From NCBI GenBank assembly GCA_030373325.1, contig JAUCZB010000002.1, positions 244,405-308,404 on the forward strand: DNA of 64,000 bases. Direction: 5' to 3'. The notes below the pieces were generated by a model, which saw nothing but the letters and a program-made list of their open reading frames with translations, had not been told where the DNA came from and did not search any database. How positions within the stretch are numbered: position 1 is the first letter of the stretch; every line of letters starts with the position of its first letter. Origin of the DNA: Cyanobium sp. CZS25K (GTDB taxonomy: Bacteria > Cyanobacteriota > Cyanobacteriia > PCC-6307 > Cyanobiaceae). Positions 1 through 9,182 of the stretch are shown here, one piece after another. Made by a program: the position numbers and the translations under genes.

Positions 1-1582
1 GGCCATCGGGTTGGCCCCAGTCGCCGTCGGCTCCATAGCCACGGGCGTTCGCACAGAGGTGACGCAGCATCCAGAACACCGGCTCCACCGCCTCGAGTTC
101 CAGCTCCGCCTGGATGGCGGCCAGGGAGCGGGGCCGGCCATCGGCCAGCAGGGCCTCCACCCGGCTCTGCAGCGCCAGGATCCCTGCGGCCGCCTTCTTG
201 CCTGCTTCCACCCCCGGCTGGTGGTAAGCGTTGACGTTGACCAGCTCCCCGTAGAGCCCGACCGCCCGCTCGAACAGGCCGATCAGGGCGCCGAGGCCCC
301 GGGCGTCGAAGCGGCGCAGGGTGATGGTGATGCTCTGGCGCGCCTGTTCGGCCAGGGCCGCCCGCGTGCCCTGCAGGAACCCCTCAAGGAAATCGGCCGG
401 GCACTCGCCATCGATCGTGGGGATCTCCTGGGGATCCTCCAGCACCTCGATGAACGTCACGAAGAAATTGTCGAGACCGTCGCGCAGCTGCTGCACATAG
501 GCGTGCTGATCGGTGGAACCCTTGTTCCCGTAGACGGCGAGGCCCTGGTGCACCACCTGCCCATCGCGATCGAGCCGTTTGCCGAGGGATTCCATCACCA
601 GCTGCTGCAGGTAGCGGCTGAACACCTCCAGCCGGTCGCGGTAGGGCAGCACCACCATGTCCCGGCGTCCCTGGCCGTCCCCGGCGACATGCCAGGAGGC
701 GGCCAGCAGGGCTGCGGGGTTGGTGCGCAGGTCGGGCACCCGGGTGAGCCGGTCCATCGCGGCGGCCCCCTCCAGGAAGCCGCGCAGGTCGGCGTCGATC
801 AGGGCAGCGGGCAACAGGCCGACGGCACTGGTGATGCTGGTGCGACCACCCACCCAGTCGAACATGTCGAAGCGGCGCAGCCATCCCGCCACTTCGGCCT
901 CCTGATCCAGGTGGCTGCCAGCCATGGTCACGGCCACCGCCTGGGCGCTCCAGCTGCCCCCGGCGGCCACCACCCGCGCCCGGGCCTGGACCATGCCCAG
1001 ATGGGGTTCGGGGGTGCCCCCCGACTTGCTCACCACGATGACGAGGGTGGTGGTGAGACGCTCGCCCAGCGCGGCCAGGGTGCGGGCCATGCCGTCGGGG
1101 TCGACGTTGTCGAAGAAATGGAACGGCAGACCCACGCCGTTGCGCTGCAGGGCCCTGAGCATCAGCAGCGGTCCGAGCCCGGAGCCGCCGATGCCGATCC
1201 AGAGCACATCGGTGAAGGGTCGGCCGCCGGGGGCCGTGATCGAACCTGCCAGCACTTCACGGCCGAAGGCTTCGAGGCGATCCACCTCCGCGGCGATGGC
1301 GGCCGCCACCGCCGGATCAGGAGCCAGCTCCGGAGCCCGCAACCAGTAATGCCCCACCTGCCGCCCTTCGTCGGCGTTGGCGATGGCACCGGCCTCCATG
1401 GACTCCATCGCGGCAAAGGCGCGGGCGAAGGGGGCCTGGAAGGCCTCCAGATCCTTCTGCTCCAGAGCCATGCGGCTCACGTCCAGCCAGATGGCGAGGT
1501 CGGGATCGTGCCAGAGCAGCTGGCGGAAACGCTCCCAGAGGGCGGCGGAATCGTTGCCGTTCAACGGCGGAAGCGGGGACAT
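1..1582 (-). CDS. pgi: Glucose-6-phosphate isomerase (3' end cut by window edge)
   Basis: Interconverts glucose-6-phosphate and fructose-6-phosphate in the cytoplasm, serving glycolysis, gluconeogenesis and the pentose phosphate pathways. The reverse strand is open for 527 codons from an ATG at 1582 to the window edge. Visible family motifs are the glycine-rich sugar-phosphate segment IGIGGSGLGP near residue 130, SKSGGTPE near residue 184 and KGSTDQH near residue 353. Cyanobacterial Pgi proteins are about 530 residues, so only the last few residues and the stop should be missing. A long open frame on the opposite strand in codon register is a GC-rich shadow. The gene is monocistronic here, divergent from the exported-protein gene at 1771. 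Identification is secure from the motifs. Confidence 0.96.
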   Translation of the reverse strand, partial: MSPLPPLNGNDSAALWERFRQLLWHDPDLAIWLDVSRMALEQKDLEAFQAPFARAFAAMESMEAGAIANADEGRQVGHYWLRAPELAPDPAVAAAIAAEVDRLEAFGREVLAGSITAPGGRPFTDVLWIGIGGSGLGPLLMLRALQRNGVGLPFHFFDNVDPDGMARTLAALGERLTTTLVIVVSKSGGTPEPHLGMVQARARVVAAGGSWSAQAVAVTMAGSHLDQEAEVAGWLRRFDMFDWVGGRTSITSAVGLLPAALIDADLRGFLEGAAAMDRLTRVPDLRTNPAALLAASWHVAGDGQGRRDMVVLPYRDRLEVFSRYLQQLVMESLGKRLDRDGQVVHQGLAVYGNKGSTDQHAYVQQLRDGLDNFFVTFIEVLEDPQEIPTIDGECPADFLEGFLQGTRAALAEQARQSITITLRRFDARGLGALIGLFERAVGLYGELVNVNAYHQPGVEAGKKAAAGILALQSRVEALLADGRPRSLAAIQAELELEAVEPVFWMLRHLCANARGYGADGDWGQPDG

Positions 1583-1770
1583 GGCTCCTGGGACGCCGTG
1601 ACGAGCCCCCGAACCGTATCCATTGGCCTCCTTGTTCGGCAAGCGCAACGGCGGATGGAGACGATCCTCTCCAAGGGGCCAGGGTCCAGGGGCCAGCGGC
1701 GAGGGCGCCCCCTGTCGGGGGACAATCCGAACATCTTCGTTACAATCCTGGTGAAAGAGCATGGTTTTGC

Positions 1771-2637
1771 TTGCTGTCGCGCCTCGCAGGAACTAAGCAC
1801 CGACGCTCCGGCCTGAGGCCGGTGCTGTTTGGTCTGCGACTGTCCCTGCTCCTGGTGGCCACCGGCCTGGGGCTGGCTCCCTTCAGCAGCGAGTCGCAGG
1901 TCCAGCGCCGCGCACCTTTCCTGCTCACCGATGCTGACCGGGAGGCCAACAGCTTCCCCCTCATCCGTCCCTCCAGCGAGGGGATGCGGCCCGACCCCAT
2001 CGACTTCAGCCCCGAGGAGCTGAGGGAGCTGAACCGCCGCTTCGGCGTCCACGGCCCCCAGCCGCGCCTCGCCCAGCTGTTCACCGAGGGCATCGACCAG
2101 CTCCAGCCCCTGCGCACCCACACCCTGGGTCGGCTCGAGGAGCTCAGACCGGTGATCCTGAGCGAGAGCCTCCGTCACCACATCAACCCGATGCTGGTCA
2201 CCGCCGTGCTGTTCGATGAGCTGCAGCACGCCAAGCCAGGCGAGGATCTGCCGATGGCGGCCCGCAGCGGCCTGTTCAGCACCCATGGACCTGCCCAGCT
2301 CAGCCTCGGTGAGCTCGTCAAGCAGGGCCTCCTGCCCGCCGATGCCACACCGGAGCAGATCGATGAAGCCCGCATGAAGTTGCTCGATCCCGACCGCAAT
2401 GTGAGTCTTCTGGTCGGCAAATTCGTGCGGCTGAAGCTGGCCCTGGGCCTCTGCGGCGAATCGCCGCTGATGGCCAGCAGCTCCCCCGCCGACGCCAAGG
2501 CCATCGCCACCCTCGCCTATCTCCACAACGGCAAGCTGGACTATCCCGGCCGCCTGCTCCGCTACATGCAGGACCCCGAGCTGCACGCCCTCCTCTACGG
2601 GAGCCGCAAGCCGGTCACCAGCCCCCTGATCTGAGCG
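1771..2637 (+). CDS. Conserved exported protein, muramidase-like / DUF1402-like helical protein
   Basis: About 287 residues from a TTG at 1771; a GTG at 1822 is an alternative start that leaves a short hydrophobic leader beginning VLFGLRLSLLLVATGL, so the protein is probably exported or membrane anchored. The mature part is mostly helical and has a segment (about residues 140-190) with HINPMLVTAVLFDE followed by an LSLGELVKQG stretch. This arrangement recalls DUF1402-type and transglycosylase-like proteins, which is suggestive only, and I cannot assign a reaction. A -10-like TACAAT lies at 1741-1746. The next gene, a peptidoglycan amidase, is convergent, so a cell-wall role is possible but inferred from weak resemblance. 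Confidence 0.75.
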
Positions 2638-2647
2638 GCAGCCAGCT

Positions 2648-3526
2648 TCAGCACAGGACGCCCATCGAAGCCAGGCGAACCTGCAGTTCGCGCCAGTTGA
2701 AACTGCGGGGATCCATCCGTTCCCCACCCAGGTCCACGTGGCGGTGGGTGGTGATGTTGCTGGCCGGAATGCCGTAGCGACGCATCCAGCGGGCCAGGAC
2801 GATCGCCAGGGCGTCGTACTGGGCGGCGGTGTAGCCGCTGTGGGTGGAGCCCTGGTTCTCCCCATCGAGGGGGGTCTCCAGGCTCAGGTGCAGGGCGAAA
2901 TTGTTGATCGAGCCACCGATTTCCGGGTTGGTCACGACCCAGCGGCCGTTGAAGGCGGAATTGCCCGCACCGAAGGCACGCTTGGCCGGATCGAGCGCTT
3001 CCACCACCTGCCCGTCCAGACCGATCAGGGTGTGGTAACTCACCTGATCCTCGTCCCGGGGATGGGGCGTCATGAACGTGTTGATTGCCGAGTTGATGCC
3101 GAAGACGGTTTCGTGCAGCACGACGACCTGGGGGGTGGGATCCAAGGGCCGGCCGAAGGCGTCCTGGCGGAAGCGTTCGCCGTAGTTGCTCGGGTCGATG
3201 CGCAGACGGATGGTGCTGTAGCGGAGCCGCTCTGCCAGGGCCGTCAGGCGAAGGCGCACAACCGGGTCCGCCGGACAGGCGCCCCCCAGTGGCGCCCGCC
3301 ATGCCGCGTGGGGTGGCGGCAGGGCCTCGGCCGGTACGGGCTGCCGGCTGCCAGCGCCCGCGCCGGGGGACTGGCGCACCTCCTCCAGCAGGTCGAGCAG
3401 GGAGGCGCGACCCCCGGCATTGCCCGGCGCGCCGAAGAGGTCGCGGCTCAGCCAGGTGAGTCCGCCGATGCTCAGCACACCCGCACCGGCCAGCGCCAGA
3501 ACCAGGGGTCGCAAGGACGTGTTCAT
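2648..3526 (-). CDS. N-acetylmuramoyl-L-alanine amidase, membrane-anchored
   Basis: Predicted zinc amidase that cleaves the bond between N-acetylmuramic acid and the stem peptide of peptidoglycan. The 292-residue product opens with a signal or anchor helix (residues 6-26, LVLALAGAGVLSIGGLTWL). The Amidase_2/PGRP fold spans roughly residues 125-280, with likely zinc-ligand regions at the histidine of VVVLHET (about 134) and in TTHRHVDLGG (about 258). The ATG at 3526 overlaps the TGA of the upstream M61 peptidase gene in an ATGA, which fixes this start and implies translational coupling. A longer upstream frame runs inside the peptidase gene and was discarded. Action in the periplasm is inferred from the leader. 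Confidence 0.9.
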   Translation of the reverse strand: MNTSLRPLVLALAGAGVLSIGGLTWLSRDLFGAPGNAGGRASLLDLLEEVRQSPGAGAGSRQPVPAEALPPPHAAWRAPLGGACPADPVVRLRLTALAERLRYSTIRLRIDPSNYGERFRQDAFGRPLDPTPQVVVLHETVFGINSAINTFMTPHPRDEDQVSYHTLIGLDGQVVEALDPAKRAFGAGNSAFNGRWVVTNPEIGGSINNFALHLSLETPLDGENQGSTHSGYTAAQYDALAIVLARWMRRYGIPASNITTHRHVDLGGERMDPRSFNWRELQVRLASMGVLC

Positions 3527-5271
3527 GGCTGGAGCGCCTGCCAGCGCTTCCGCTTCCTGCGGGCCGGCTCGCTCTCCAGCTGAGGATCGACCAGCAGCTG
3601 CCAGCTGGCCACGGCAGGGGGGTCGGGCTGCAGGCGGGTGGTGCGCACACGACCATCGCGGCAGTAGAGCAACTGCCGCTCTCCCGGTGTGCTGGTGCTG
3701 CCGAACGCTGTCGTGAGGTCCTCCGGCCGCCTGAGGCGCTGGCCGTCGAGGGCCAGCAGCTCGTCGCCCGCCTGCAGGCGGGCCCTCTCCGCCGGACCGT
3801 CCCTGTGCACCCGCTTGAGCAGCATCGCCTGCGCCGGAGCCTCCTCCAATTGCCAGCCGAGGAACGCTTCGCTGGCCGGCTTCGGCACCAGGGCCAGCCC
3901 CAGGTCGGCCAGGTAGCCCGAGAGGTCGGGATCGTCGGTGCTCTCGAGCCAGAGCGGCAGGAGCTCGGCCAGGTCGGCGGCCTGCCCGGCGAAGGCGGTG
4001 ATCAGATCCTCGTTCCGATAGCCCCGGCCCCAGGTCCCATGGCTGCGCCACAGCTCTCGCAGCACCACGGGCAGGCAGGACCCATGCCGCCGCAGGTGCA
4101 GGTCGAGCACCAGAGCCACCACGGCTCCCTTGAGGTAATAGCTGATCTGGCTGTCCGCGGAGGAGGCGTCCTGCCGGTAGAGCTTCACCCAGGCCTCCTC
4201 GGCGCTCTGCCTCAGCCCCTGGACCCGCCGGCCGGGGGTCAGCAGGTAGCGGCTGAGGTCGGCCCCGAGGTCTTGGAGCAGGTCGGCCTCCGTGCCCAGG
4301 CCGGCCGCCAGCGGCAGCAGCAGATCGAGGTAGGAGGTGACGCCTTCGGCAAACCAGAGACCGGGCACGATCGTGACCCTGTCGTAGTCGATCGGGGTGA
4401 GCTCAGCGGGTCTTAGCCGGCGCACGTTCCACTGGTGCAGGTACTCATGGGCCACCAGCTGCAGCAGCTTGCGGCGCCCGCCGGGGGCCGCAAGGGCCCG
4501 GCGCCCGTACTGGAGCACGCTGGCGTGATCGTGCTCCAGACCGCCGTAGCCCCCATCGAGCAGATGCAGCACGAACAGGTAGTCGTGGCTGGCGGGGGCC
4601 GTTTCCCCCATCAGGCGACAGCAGGCCAGGGCGACCTGTTCCACATCGGCCAGCCAGGCGGGATCATCCGCCGGCTGGTCCCCCCCCCAGGTGACCCAGC
4701 GGTGCGGCACCCCGGCAACCTGGAAACGGTGCCAGGGATGGGGGCCGACCTCGACGGGACTGTCGATCAGCCGGTCGAAGTCGGAGGCGATCCAGGCCCC
4801 TTCACCGGCACCGGGGAGGGGCACGAAGGCCTGCCAGCCCTCGGGCAGGCGCAGTTCCAGGCGATGGGGGTGCCAGCGTTCACCACTGACCTGCAACACC
4901 ACCCCGGCCAGGGCCAGGAAGCCATGGTCGGCGCTGAGGTGGCAGGTGCGCACGCTCAGCTCCGTGGCCTGAAGGCGGTAGTGAACGACGAGCGGGTCGA
5001 GAGCGGTGAGCTGGAGCCGCCAGCCGGCCGCCGACAAGCGGGACGTGGAGACGGGTGTCTCCCCCTGGAACACCTCCAGACCCTCCAGGGTCCTGACGTA
5101 ATCGCGGATCAGGTAGGACCCCGGGGTCCAGGCCGGCAACCGCAGTTCCGGCTGCAGGCAACGGGGCGTGAGGTGGAGCGTGACCCGGACCAGATGGCGA
5201 TGGGGCTCGCGCAGATCGAGCTGAACGATCGGTCCGGCGGTGGCGTCGGGAAGGGTTGGCTCGTCAGACAC
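3523..5271 (-). CDS. M61-family metallopeptidase with C-terminal PDZ domain
   Basis: Zinc aminopeptidase-like protein of the glycyl aminopeptidase (M61) family, 582 residues. The gluzincin motif HEYLHQWN is near residue 274, with the downstream glutamate motif FAEGVTSYLD about 33 residues later, so the metal site looks intact. A PDZ domain follows at about residues 470-550 (GDELLALDGQRL), used in the family for binding peptide termini. I chose the GTG at 5271 because the longer frame runs back through ycf35; this GTG overlaps the ycf35 stop by 8 nt. The gene in turn overlaps the amidase start by 4 nt. No signal peptide is seen, so a cytoplasmic location is likely. Physiological substrate unknown. 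Confidence 0.9.
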   Translation of the reverse strand: MSDEPTLPDATAGPIVQLDLREPHRHLVRVTLHLTPRCLQPELRLPAWTPGSYLIRDYVRTLEGLEVFQGETPVSTSRLSAAGWRLQLTALDPLVVHYRLQATELSVRTCHLSADHGFLALAGVVLQVSGERWHPHRLELRLPEGWQAFVPLPGAGEGAWIASDFDRLIDSPVEVGPHPWHRFQVAGVPHRWVTWGGDQPADDPAWLADVEQVALACCRLMGETAPASHDYLFVLHLLDGGYGGLEHDHASVLQYGRRALAAPGGRRKLLQLVAHEYLHQWNVRRLRPAELTPIDYDRVTIVPGLWFAEGVTSYLDLLLPLAAGLGTEADLLQDLGADLSRYLLTPGRRVQGLRQSAEEAWVKLYRQDASSADSQISYYLKGAVVALVLDLHLRRHGSCLPVVLRELWRSHGTWGRGYRNEDLITAFAGQAADLAELLPLWLESTDDPDLSGYLADLGLALVPKPASEAFLGWQLEEAPAQAMLLKRVHRDGPAERARLQAGDELLALDGQRLRRPEDLTTAFGSTSTPGERQLLYCRDGRVRTTRLQPDPPAVASWQLLVDPQLESEPARRKRKRWQALQP

Positions 5272-5608
5272 GGAGCTCGATCGACGCCGTGGGGAGAGCC
5301 AGGCCGGCGTCCTGAAGGGCCGCACGGGCCGCATAGGCACGGGTGATCCGGCCCAGCAGCCGTTGCAGGGCGGTGCTGCGGCTGATGCGCTGGAGGTCCC
5401 CCACCAAGGCGAGGGATCCATCGTCCTGGCGCGCCCATCCCAGGCACTGACCATCCTTCAGCTGCACCTGCAGCGTCACCGCCTGGCGCTCGCCCCCGAA
5501 ACCAACGAGTTCGCCGCCATGGCGCCAGGGGAGATCGAGGCTGGCGAGGGTGGCCGCCAGGCCATCGGCATCCCGGAGAACGGTGGGCAGGATGGAGAGA
5601 TGGGACAT
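5264..5608 (-). CDS. ycf35: Ycf35 / DUF1257 protein
   Basis: A 114-residue protein beginning MSHLSILPTVLRDADGLA and ending in an arginine-rich, alanine-rich segment, matching the DUF1257 (Ycf35) family conserved in cyanobacteria and red-algal plastids. Its function is not established. It is first in an overlapping trio with the M61 peptidase (8-nt overlap) and the amidase (4-nt overlap), so the three are probably translated from one message. Its ATG (5608-5606, reverse) shares bases with a possible purN ATG at 5607 on the other strand within the palindrome CATG. The start is supported by length and by the conserved MSHLS opening. Confidence 0.9.
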   Translation of the reverse strand: MSHLSILPTVLRDADGLAATLASLDLPWRHGGELVGFGGERQAVTLQVQLKDGQCLGWARQDDGSLALVGDLQRISRSTALQRLLGRITRAYAARAALQDAGLALPTASIELRV

Positions 5609-5615
5609 GGACGCA

Positions 5616-6296
5616 ATGCCCGATTCCGCCGACCATAGCGATCCCAGCGGGTCGCTCCAGTGGCCATTGCCACAGCCGCTTCCGGCCGACGAGGCCCCGC
5701 TGCGACTGGCGGTGATGGCGTCCGGCGAAGGAAGCAACTTCGAGGCCCTGGTGGAGGCCTGTGCCGCAGGACACCTCCATGGCCGGGTGGTCGTCCTGGC
5801 CGTGAACAGGGAACGCTGCGGGGCACGGATCCGGGCCGAACGGCTCGGCATCCCCTGCCAGGTGATCGACCACCGCCGCCAACCCTCGCGGGAGGCCCTC
5901 GACCAGGCCCTGATCGCCCTGTTCCGGGGGCACCGGGTCGATCTGGTGGTGATGGCGGGCTGGATGCGCATCGTCACCCCGGTCCTGATCGAAGCCTTCC
6001 CGGAGCGGCTGCTGAACATCCACCCCTCCCTGTTGCCCAGCTTCCGCGGGGCCGATGGGGTGGAGCAGGCCCTGGCTGCCGGGGTCACCCTGGCGGGCTG
6101 CACGGCCCATCTGGTGACGCCCCAGGTGGATGCGGGAAGGATCCTGGTGCAGGCGGCCGTGCCGGTGCTGGCGGAGGATGACCGGGAACGGCTCCATGCC
6201 CGCATCCAGCGGCAGGAGCACCGGATCCTGCCCCTGGCCGTCCGCCTTGCTGCCGAGCGGCTGGCGGCGGGCCCGGGGCCGCCGGCTCAGGGGTAG
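5616..6296 (+). CDS. purN: Phosphoribosylglycinamide formyltransferase
   Basis: Transfers a formyl group from 10-formyltetrahydrofolate to glycinamide ribonucleotide in de novo purine synthesis, in the cytoplasm. The core starts at LRLAVMASGEGSNFEAL (about residue 29) and includes the active-site segment NIHPSLLPSFRG with its catalytic histidine (about 136) and TPQVDAGRI with the catalytic aspartate (about 170). I list the ATG at 5616; an in-frame ATG at 5607 adds MDA and would overlap the ycf35 start codon on the opposite strand. The 3' end overlaps the convergent argC by 10 nt. The roughly 25 residues before the core are not conserved, so the exact start is uncertain. Confidence 0.93.
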   Translation: MPDSADHSDPSGSLQWPLPQPLPADEAPLRLAVMASGEGSNFEALVEACAAGHLHGRVVVLAVNRERCGARIRAERLGIPCQVIDHRRQPSREALDQALIALFRGHRVDLVVMAGWMRIVTPVLIEAFPERLLNIHPSLLPSFRGADGVEQALAAGVTLAGCTAHLVTPQVDAGRILVQAAVPVLAEDDRERLHARIQRQEHRILPLAVRLAAERLAAGPGPPAQG

Positions 6297-7351
6297 AACG
6301 GCAGCAGGGGCAAGCCGGTGCCCGCCTCCAGGCCGCTCAGCAGGTTGAGGCACTGCACCCCCTGGCCGGCCTGTCCCTTGATCAGGTTGTCGATCGCGCT
6401 CATGACGATCAGCTGGCCGGTGCGCGGGTCGACCTGCACCGACAGCAGGCAGCGGTTGGTGTTGCGCACCCACTTGGTGGAGGGGTAGACCCCCACGGGC
6501 AGAACCTCCACCGAGGGGCTGTGGCGGTAGGAGGCCTTCAGCAGGGTCGTGCAGTCCTCGGCGGTGAGACCGGGGTCGCGAAGCCGGCCGTAGACCGTGG
6601 CCAGCAGGCCACGCACCATCGGCATCAGGTGGGGCGTGAACTGCAGCTGGATGGGTTGTCCGGCCGCCAGCCCCGCCAGCTGCTCGATCTCGCTCGTGTG
6701 GCGATGGCCGACCACCCCGTAGGGAGCGACGGCCTCGGCGGCCTCCGCCAGCAGCAGGTTCTCCTTGGCGGCCCTGCCGCCACCGGAGGTGCCCGTCTTG
6801 GCATCGATGACGATGCCGCCCGTCTCGATCAGTCCCTGTTCCAGGAAGGGCAGCAGGGCCAGCAGGCTGGCGGTGGGGAAACAGCCGGGGGCCGCCACCA
6901 GGCGGGCCTCGCGGATGCGGGCCTCGGCGACCTCCACCAGGCCATACACCGCCTCCCGGCAGAGATCCCCATCCTGACGCGGGGCCTGGCGGGCTTCGGC
7001 GGCATACACCTCCTCCCAGCGGGCCAGGGAGCTGTAGCGGTAGTCGGCGGAGAGATCCACCACCTTGACGCCGCGCTGCAGCAGTTCGGGCACGAGGCGG
7101 GACGCCAGGCCGTTGGGCAGGCTCAGCACAGCCAGCTCGGCGGCGGCGGCGATGGCCTCGGGATCCGGCGAGCGCACCACCAGGTCGTCCTCCAGGGGGA
7201 GGAAAGGCACCAGTTCGCTCCAGCGCTTGCCGGTGCTGCGCTCCCCACCCAGAAAGCTCACCGTCAGATGGGGGTGGCCCTGCAGCAGCCGGAGGGTCTG
7301 GAGTCCCCCATAGCCGCTGGCACCGATCACCGCAACGCGCTTGCCAGCCAT
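6287..7351 (-). CDS. argC: N-acetyl-gamma-glutamyl-phosphate reductase
   Basis: NADPH-dependent reduction of N-acetylglutamyl-5-phosphate to the semialdehyde, the third step of arginine synthesis. The 354-residue product has the N-terminal nucleotide-binding loop VIGASGYGG (residues 8-16) and the catalytic cysteine in APGCFPTA (about residue 155). GHRHTSEI and the C-terminal STKWVRNTNRC region also match the family. The length is typical. The gene stands alone, divergent from ribBA across 121 bp, and its 3' end overlaps purN by 10 nt on the other strand. Confidence 0.97.
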   Translation of the reverse strand: MAGKRVAVIGASGYGGLQTLRLLQGHPHLTVSFLGGERSTGKRWSELVPFLPLEDDLVVRSPDPEAIAAAAELAVLSLPNGLASRLVPELLQRGVKVVDLSADYRYSSLARWEEVYAAEARQAPRQDGDLCREAVYGLVEVAEARIREARLVAAPGCFPTASLLALLPFLEQGLIETGGIVIDAKTGTSGGGRAAKENLLLAEAAEAVAPYGVVGHRHTSEIEQLAGLAAGQPIQLQFTPHLMPMVRGLLATVYGRLRDPGLTAEDCTTLLKASYRHSPSVEVLPVGVYPSTKWVRNTNRCLLSVQVDPRTGQLIVMSAIDNLIKGQAGQGVQCLNLLSGLEAGTGLPLLPFYP

Positions 7352-7400
7352 GCGGAACGCAGAATAACGCTGGATCGTACCGGCACCCTATAAATGAGGT

Positions 7401-7420
7401 TCGATCCTTTCAGGGATCGA
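7401..7420. promoter_or_regulatory. Inverted repeat in the ribBA leader
   Basis: TCGATCC at 7401-7407 and GGATCGA at 7414-7420 form a perfect 7-bp stem with a 6-nt loop, about 53 nt before the ribBA start. A -10-like TATAAA is at 7389-7394, but I see no good -35. It could be an operator or a leader hairpin. It does not resemble the multi-helix FMN riboswitch. Confidence 0.35.
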
Positions 7421-7472
7421 CCACGTCCATCGCCCCTGCGGGCCCAAGGACTTTCCCTTCCATTCCGTTCCC

Positions 7473-9182
7473 TTGACCGTCCTGTCCGGCCCACCACCAT
7501 CCACGGGCCTTCACTTCGATGCCATCGCCGATGCCCTGGCGGCCATCCGCAACGGTGAGTCGATCGTGGTGGTTGATGACGAGAACCGTGAGAACGAAGG
7601 TGACCTGATCTGTGCGGCCCAGTTCGCGACACCTCAGCAGATCAATTTCATGGCCACCGATGCCCGGGGCCTGATCTGCCTGGCCATGGAAGGGGAACGG
7701 CTCGATGCCCTGGATCTGCCCCTGATGGTGGATCGCAACACCGACAGCAACCAGACCGCCTTCACGGTGAGCGTGGATGCGGGGCCGGAGCGGGGGGTGA
7801 GCACGGGCATCTCGGCGGAGGACCGGGCCCGCACGATCCAGGTGGCGATCCATCCGGACACCCGCCCCGGGGATCTGCGCCGTCCGGGCCACATCTTTCC
7901 GCTTCGGGCCCGCCAAGGCGGGGTGCTGAAGCGGGCCGGCCACACGGAGGCGGCGATCGATCTGGCCCGGCTGGCCGGGCTCTATCCCGCCGGGGTGATC
8001 TGTGAGATCCAGAACCCCGATGGCTCCATGGCCCGGCTGGCCCAGCTGGCCGATTACGCCCGCCACCACGGCCTGCGGCTGATCAGCATCGCCGACCTGA
8101 TCCGCTACCGCCTCGACACCGAGCGCTTCGTGGCCCGCCAGGCGGAGGCGGCCCTGCCCAGCAGCTTCGGCCAGTTCCGGGCGATCGGCTACCGCAATGA
8201 ACTCGACGGCAGCGAGCACGTGGCGATCGTCAAGGGCTTCCCGGAACGGGGCACCGGTCCGGTGCTGGTGCGGGTTCACTCCGAATGCCTCACGGGCGAT
8301 GCCTTCGGCTCGCTCCGCTGCGACTGCCGTCCCCAGCTGGAAGCGGCCCTGCGCATGATCGAATCGGCCGGTGAGGGGGTGGTGGTCTACCTGCGCCAGG
8401 AAGGCCGCGGCATCGGTCTGGTCAACAAGCTCAAGGCCTACAGCCTCCAGGATGGTGGCCTCGACACCGTGGAGGCGAACGAGCGGCTGGGCTTCGCCGC
8501 CGACCTGCGCAACTACGGTGTCGGTGCCCAGATCCTCAGCGACCTGGGTGTGCGACGGCTGCGCCTGATCACCAACAACCCCCGCAAGATCGCCGGTCTG
8601 GGTGGCTACGGCCTGGAGGTGGTGGACCGGGTCCCCCTGGTGATGGACCCCGGCGTGTACAACGCCGCCTACCTGCGGGTGAAGCGCACCAAACTGGGCC
8701 ACCTGATGGAGGCGGAATCCCACGGTCTCACGGCGGTGCTCGGCTGGCATGGCCCCCACGATCCCCTGCTGGGGGCGAGCCGTCTCGAGAGCCTGCGGGA
8801 GTGGGCCCGGCTCAAGGGCCTGCTGCTGGAACGGGAGGAGGATCCCCGACTGCTGGCCCTGCTGAACCGACCCGGTCTGACCCTGCTGCTCGCCGCCCAG
8901 CAGAACCGTCAGCTCACGGCCGCCGATCTCGCCGGTCCACTGATGGAGATGGCCCGCTGGCAGGGCACAACAGGCGTGAACCTGCTGCTGGCACCCGATG
9001 CGCGTCGCAAGGGCCATCCCAGCGTCGATCTGGAGCCGGAGCGGCGGCAACTGGCCGACCTCGCGCCGCTCACCCCGAAGTCATCCCCCTCCGGCGGCGG
9101 GATCGCTGGGGAGGACCCGGGCCAGAACCTGACCTGCCCTCTCCTCAACCTCACCCCCGGAGGATTCATCGTCTGGTCCTAA
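7473..9182 (+). CDS. ribBA: Bifunctional DHBP synthase / GTP cyclohydrolase II (riboflavin synthesis)
   Basis: Produces both committed riboflavin precursors: 3,4-dihydroxy-2-butanone 4-phosphate from ribulose 5-phosphate, and the pyrimidine precursor from GTP. Residues 10-210 are the RibB domain with the acidic [11 protein letters not shown] motif (about 35). Residues 215-405 are RibA with the zinc-binding C-x10-C-x-C ([14 protein letters not shown], about 273) and [11 protein letters not shown] further ~160 residues lack either signature; such extended RibBA proteins are common in cyanobacteria and the role of the tail is unknown. The TTG at 7473 is chosen because no better start lies between the upstream stop and the conserved FDAIADAL. 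The stop overlaps the convergent cyclophilin gene by 4 nt. Confidence 0.96.
   Translation: MTVLSGPPPSTGLHFDAIADALAAIRNGESIVVVDDENRENEGDLICAAQFATPQQINFMATDARGLICLAMEGERLDALDLPLMVDRNTDSNQTAFTVSVDAGPERGVSTGISAEDRARTIQVAIHPDTRPGDLRRPGHIFPLRARQGGVLKRAGHTEAAIDLARLAGLYPAGVICEIQNPDGSMARLAQLADYARHHGLRLISIADLIRYRLDTERFVARQAEAALPSSFGQFRAIGYRNELDGSEHVAIVKGFPERGTGPVLVRVHSECLTGDAFGSLRCDCRPQLEAALRMIESAGEGVVVYLRQEGRGIGLVNKLKAYSLQDGGLDTVEANERLGFAADLRNYGVGAQILSDLGVRRLRLITNNPRKIAGLGGYGLEVVDRVPLVMDPGVYNAAYLRVKRTKLGHLMEAESHGLTAVLGWHGPHDPLLGASRLESLREWARLKGLLLEREEDPRLLALLNRPGLTLLLAAQQNRQLTAADLAGPLMEMARWQGTTGVNLLLAPDARRKGHPSVDLEPERRQLADLAPLTPKSSPSGGGIAGEDPGQNLTCPLLNLTPGGFIVWS

Noticed and set aside
1761..1796. 11-codon leader frame (ATG at 1761) overlapping the start of the exported protein
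   Set aside because: Could be a leader peptide, but no attenuator structure or composition bias supports it.
11..1816. 601-codon forward open frame
   Set aside because: It runs antisense to pgi in mirrored codon register. The reverse strand carries all Pgi motifs; the forward frame is a high-GC shadow.
7352..7472. FMN riboswitch before ribBA
   Set aside because: Only a single inverted repeat is present; the conserved multi-helix FMN aptamer sequence is missing.
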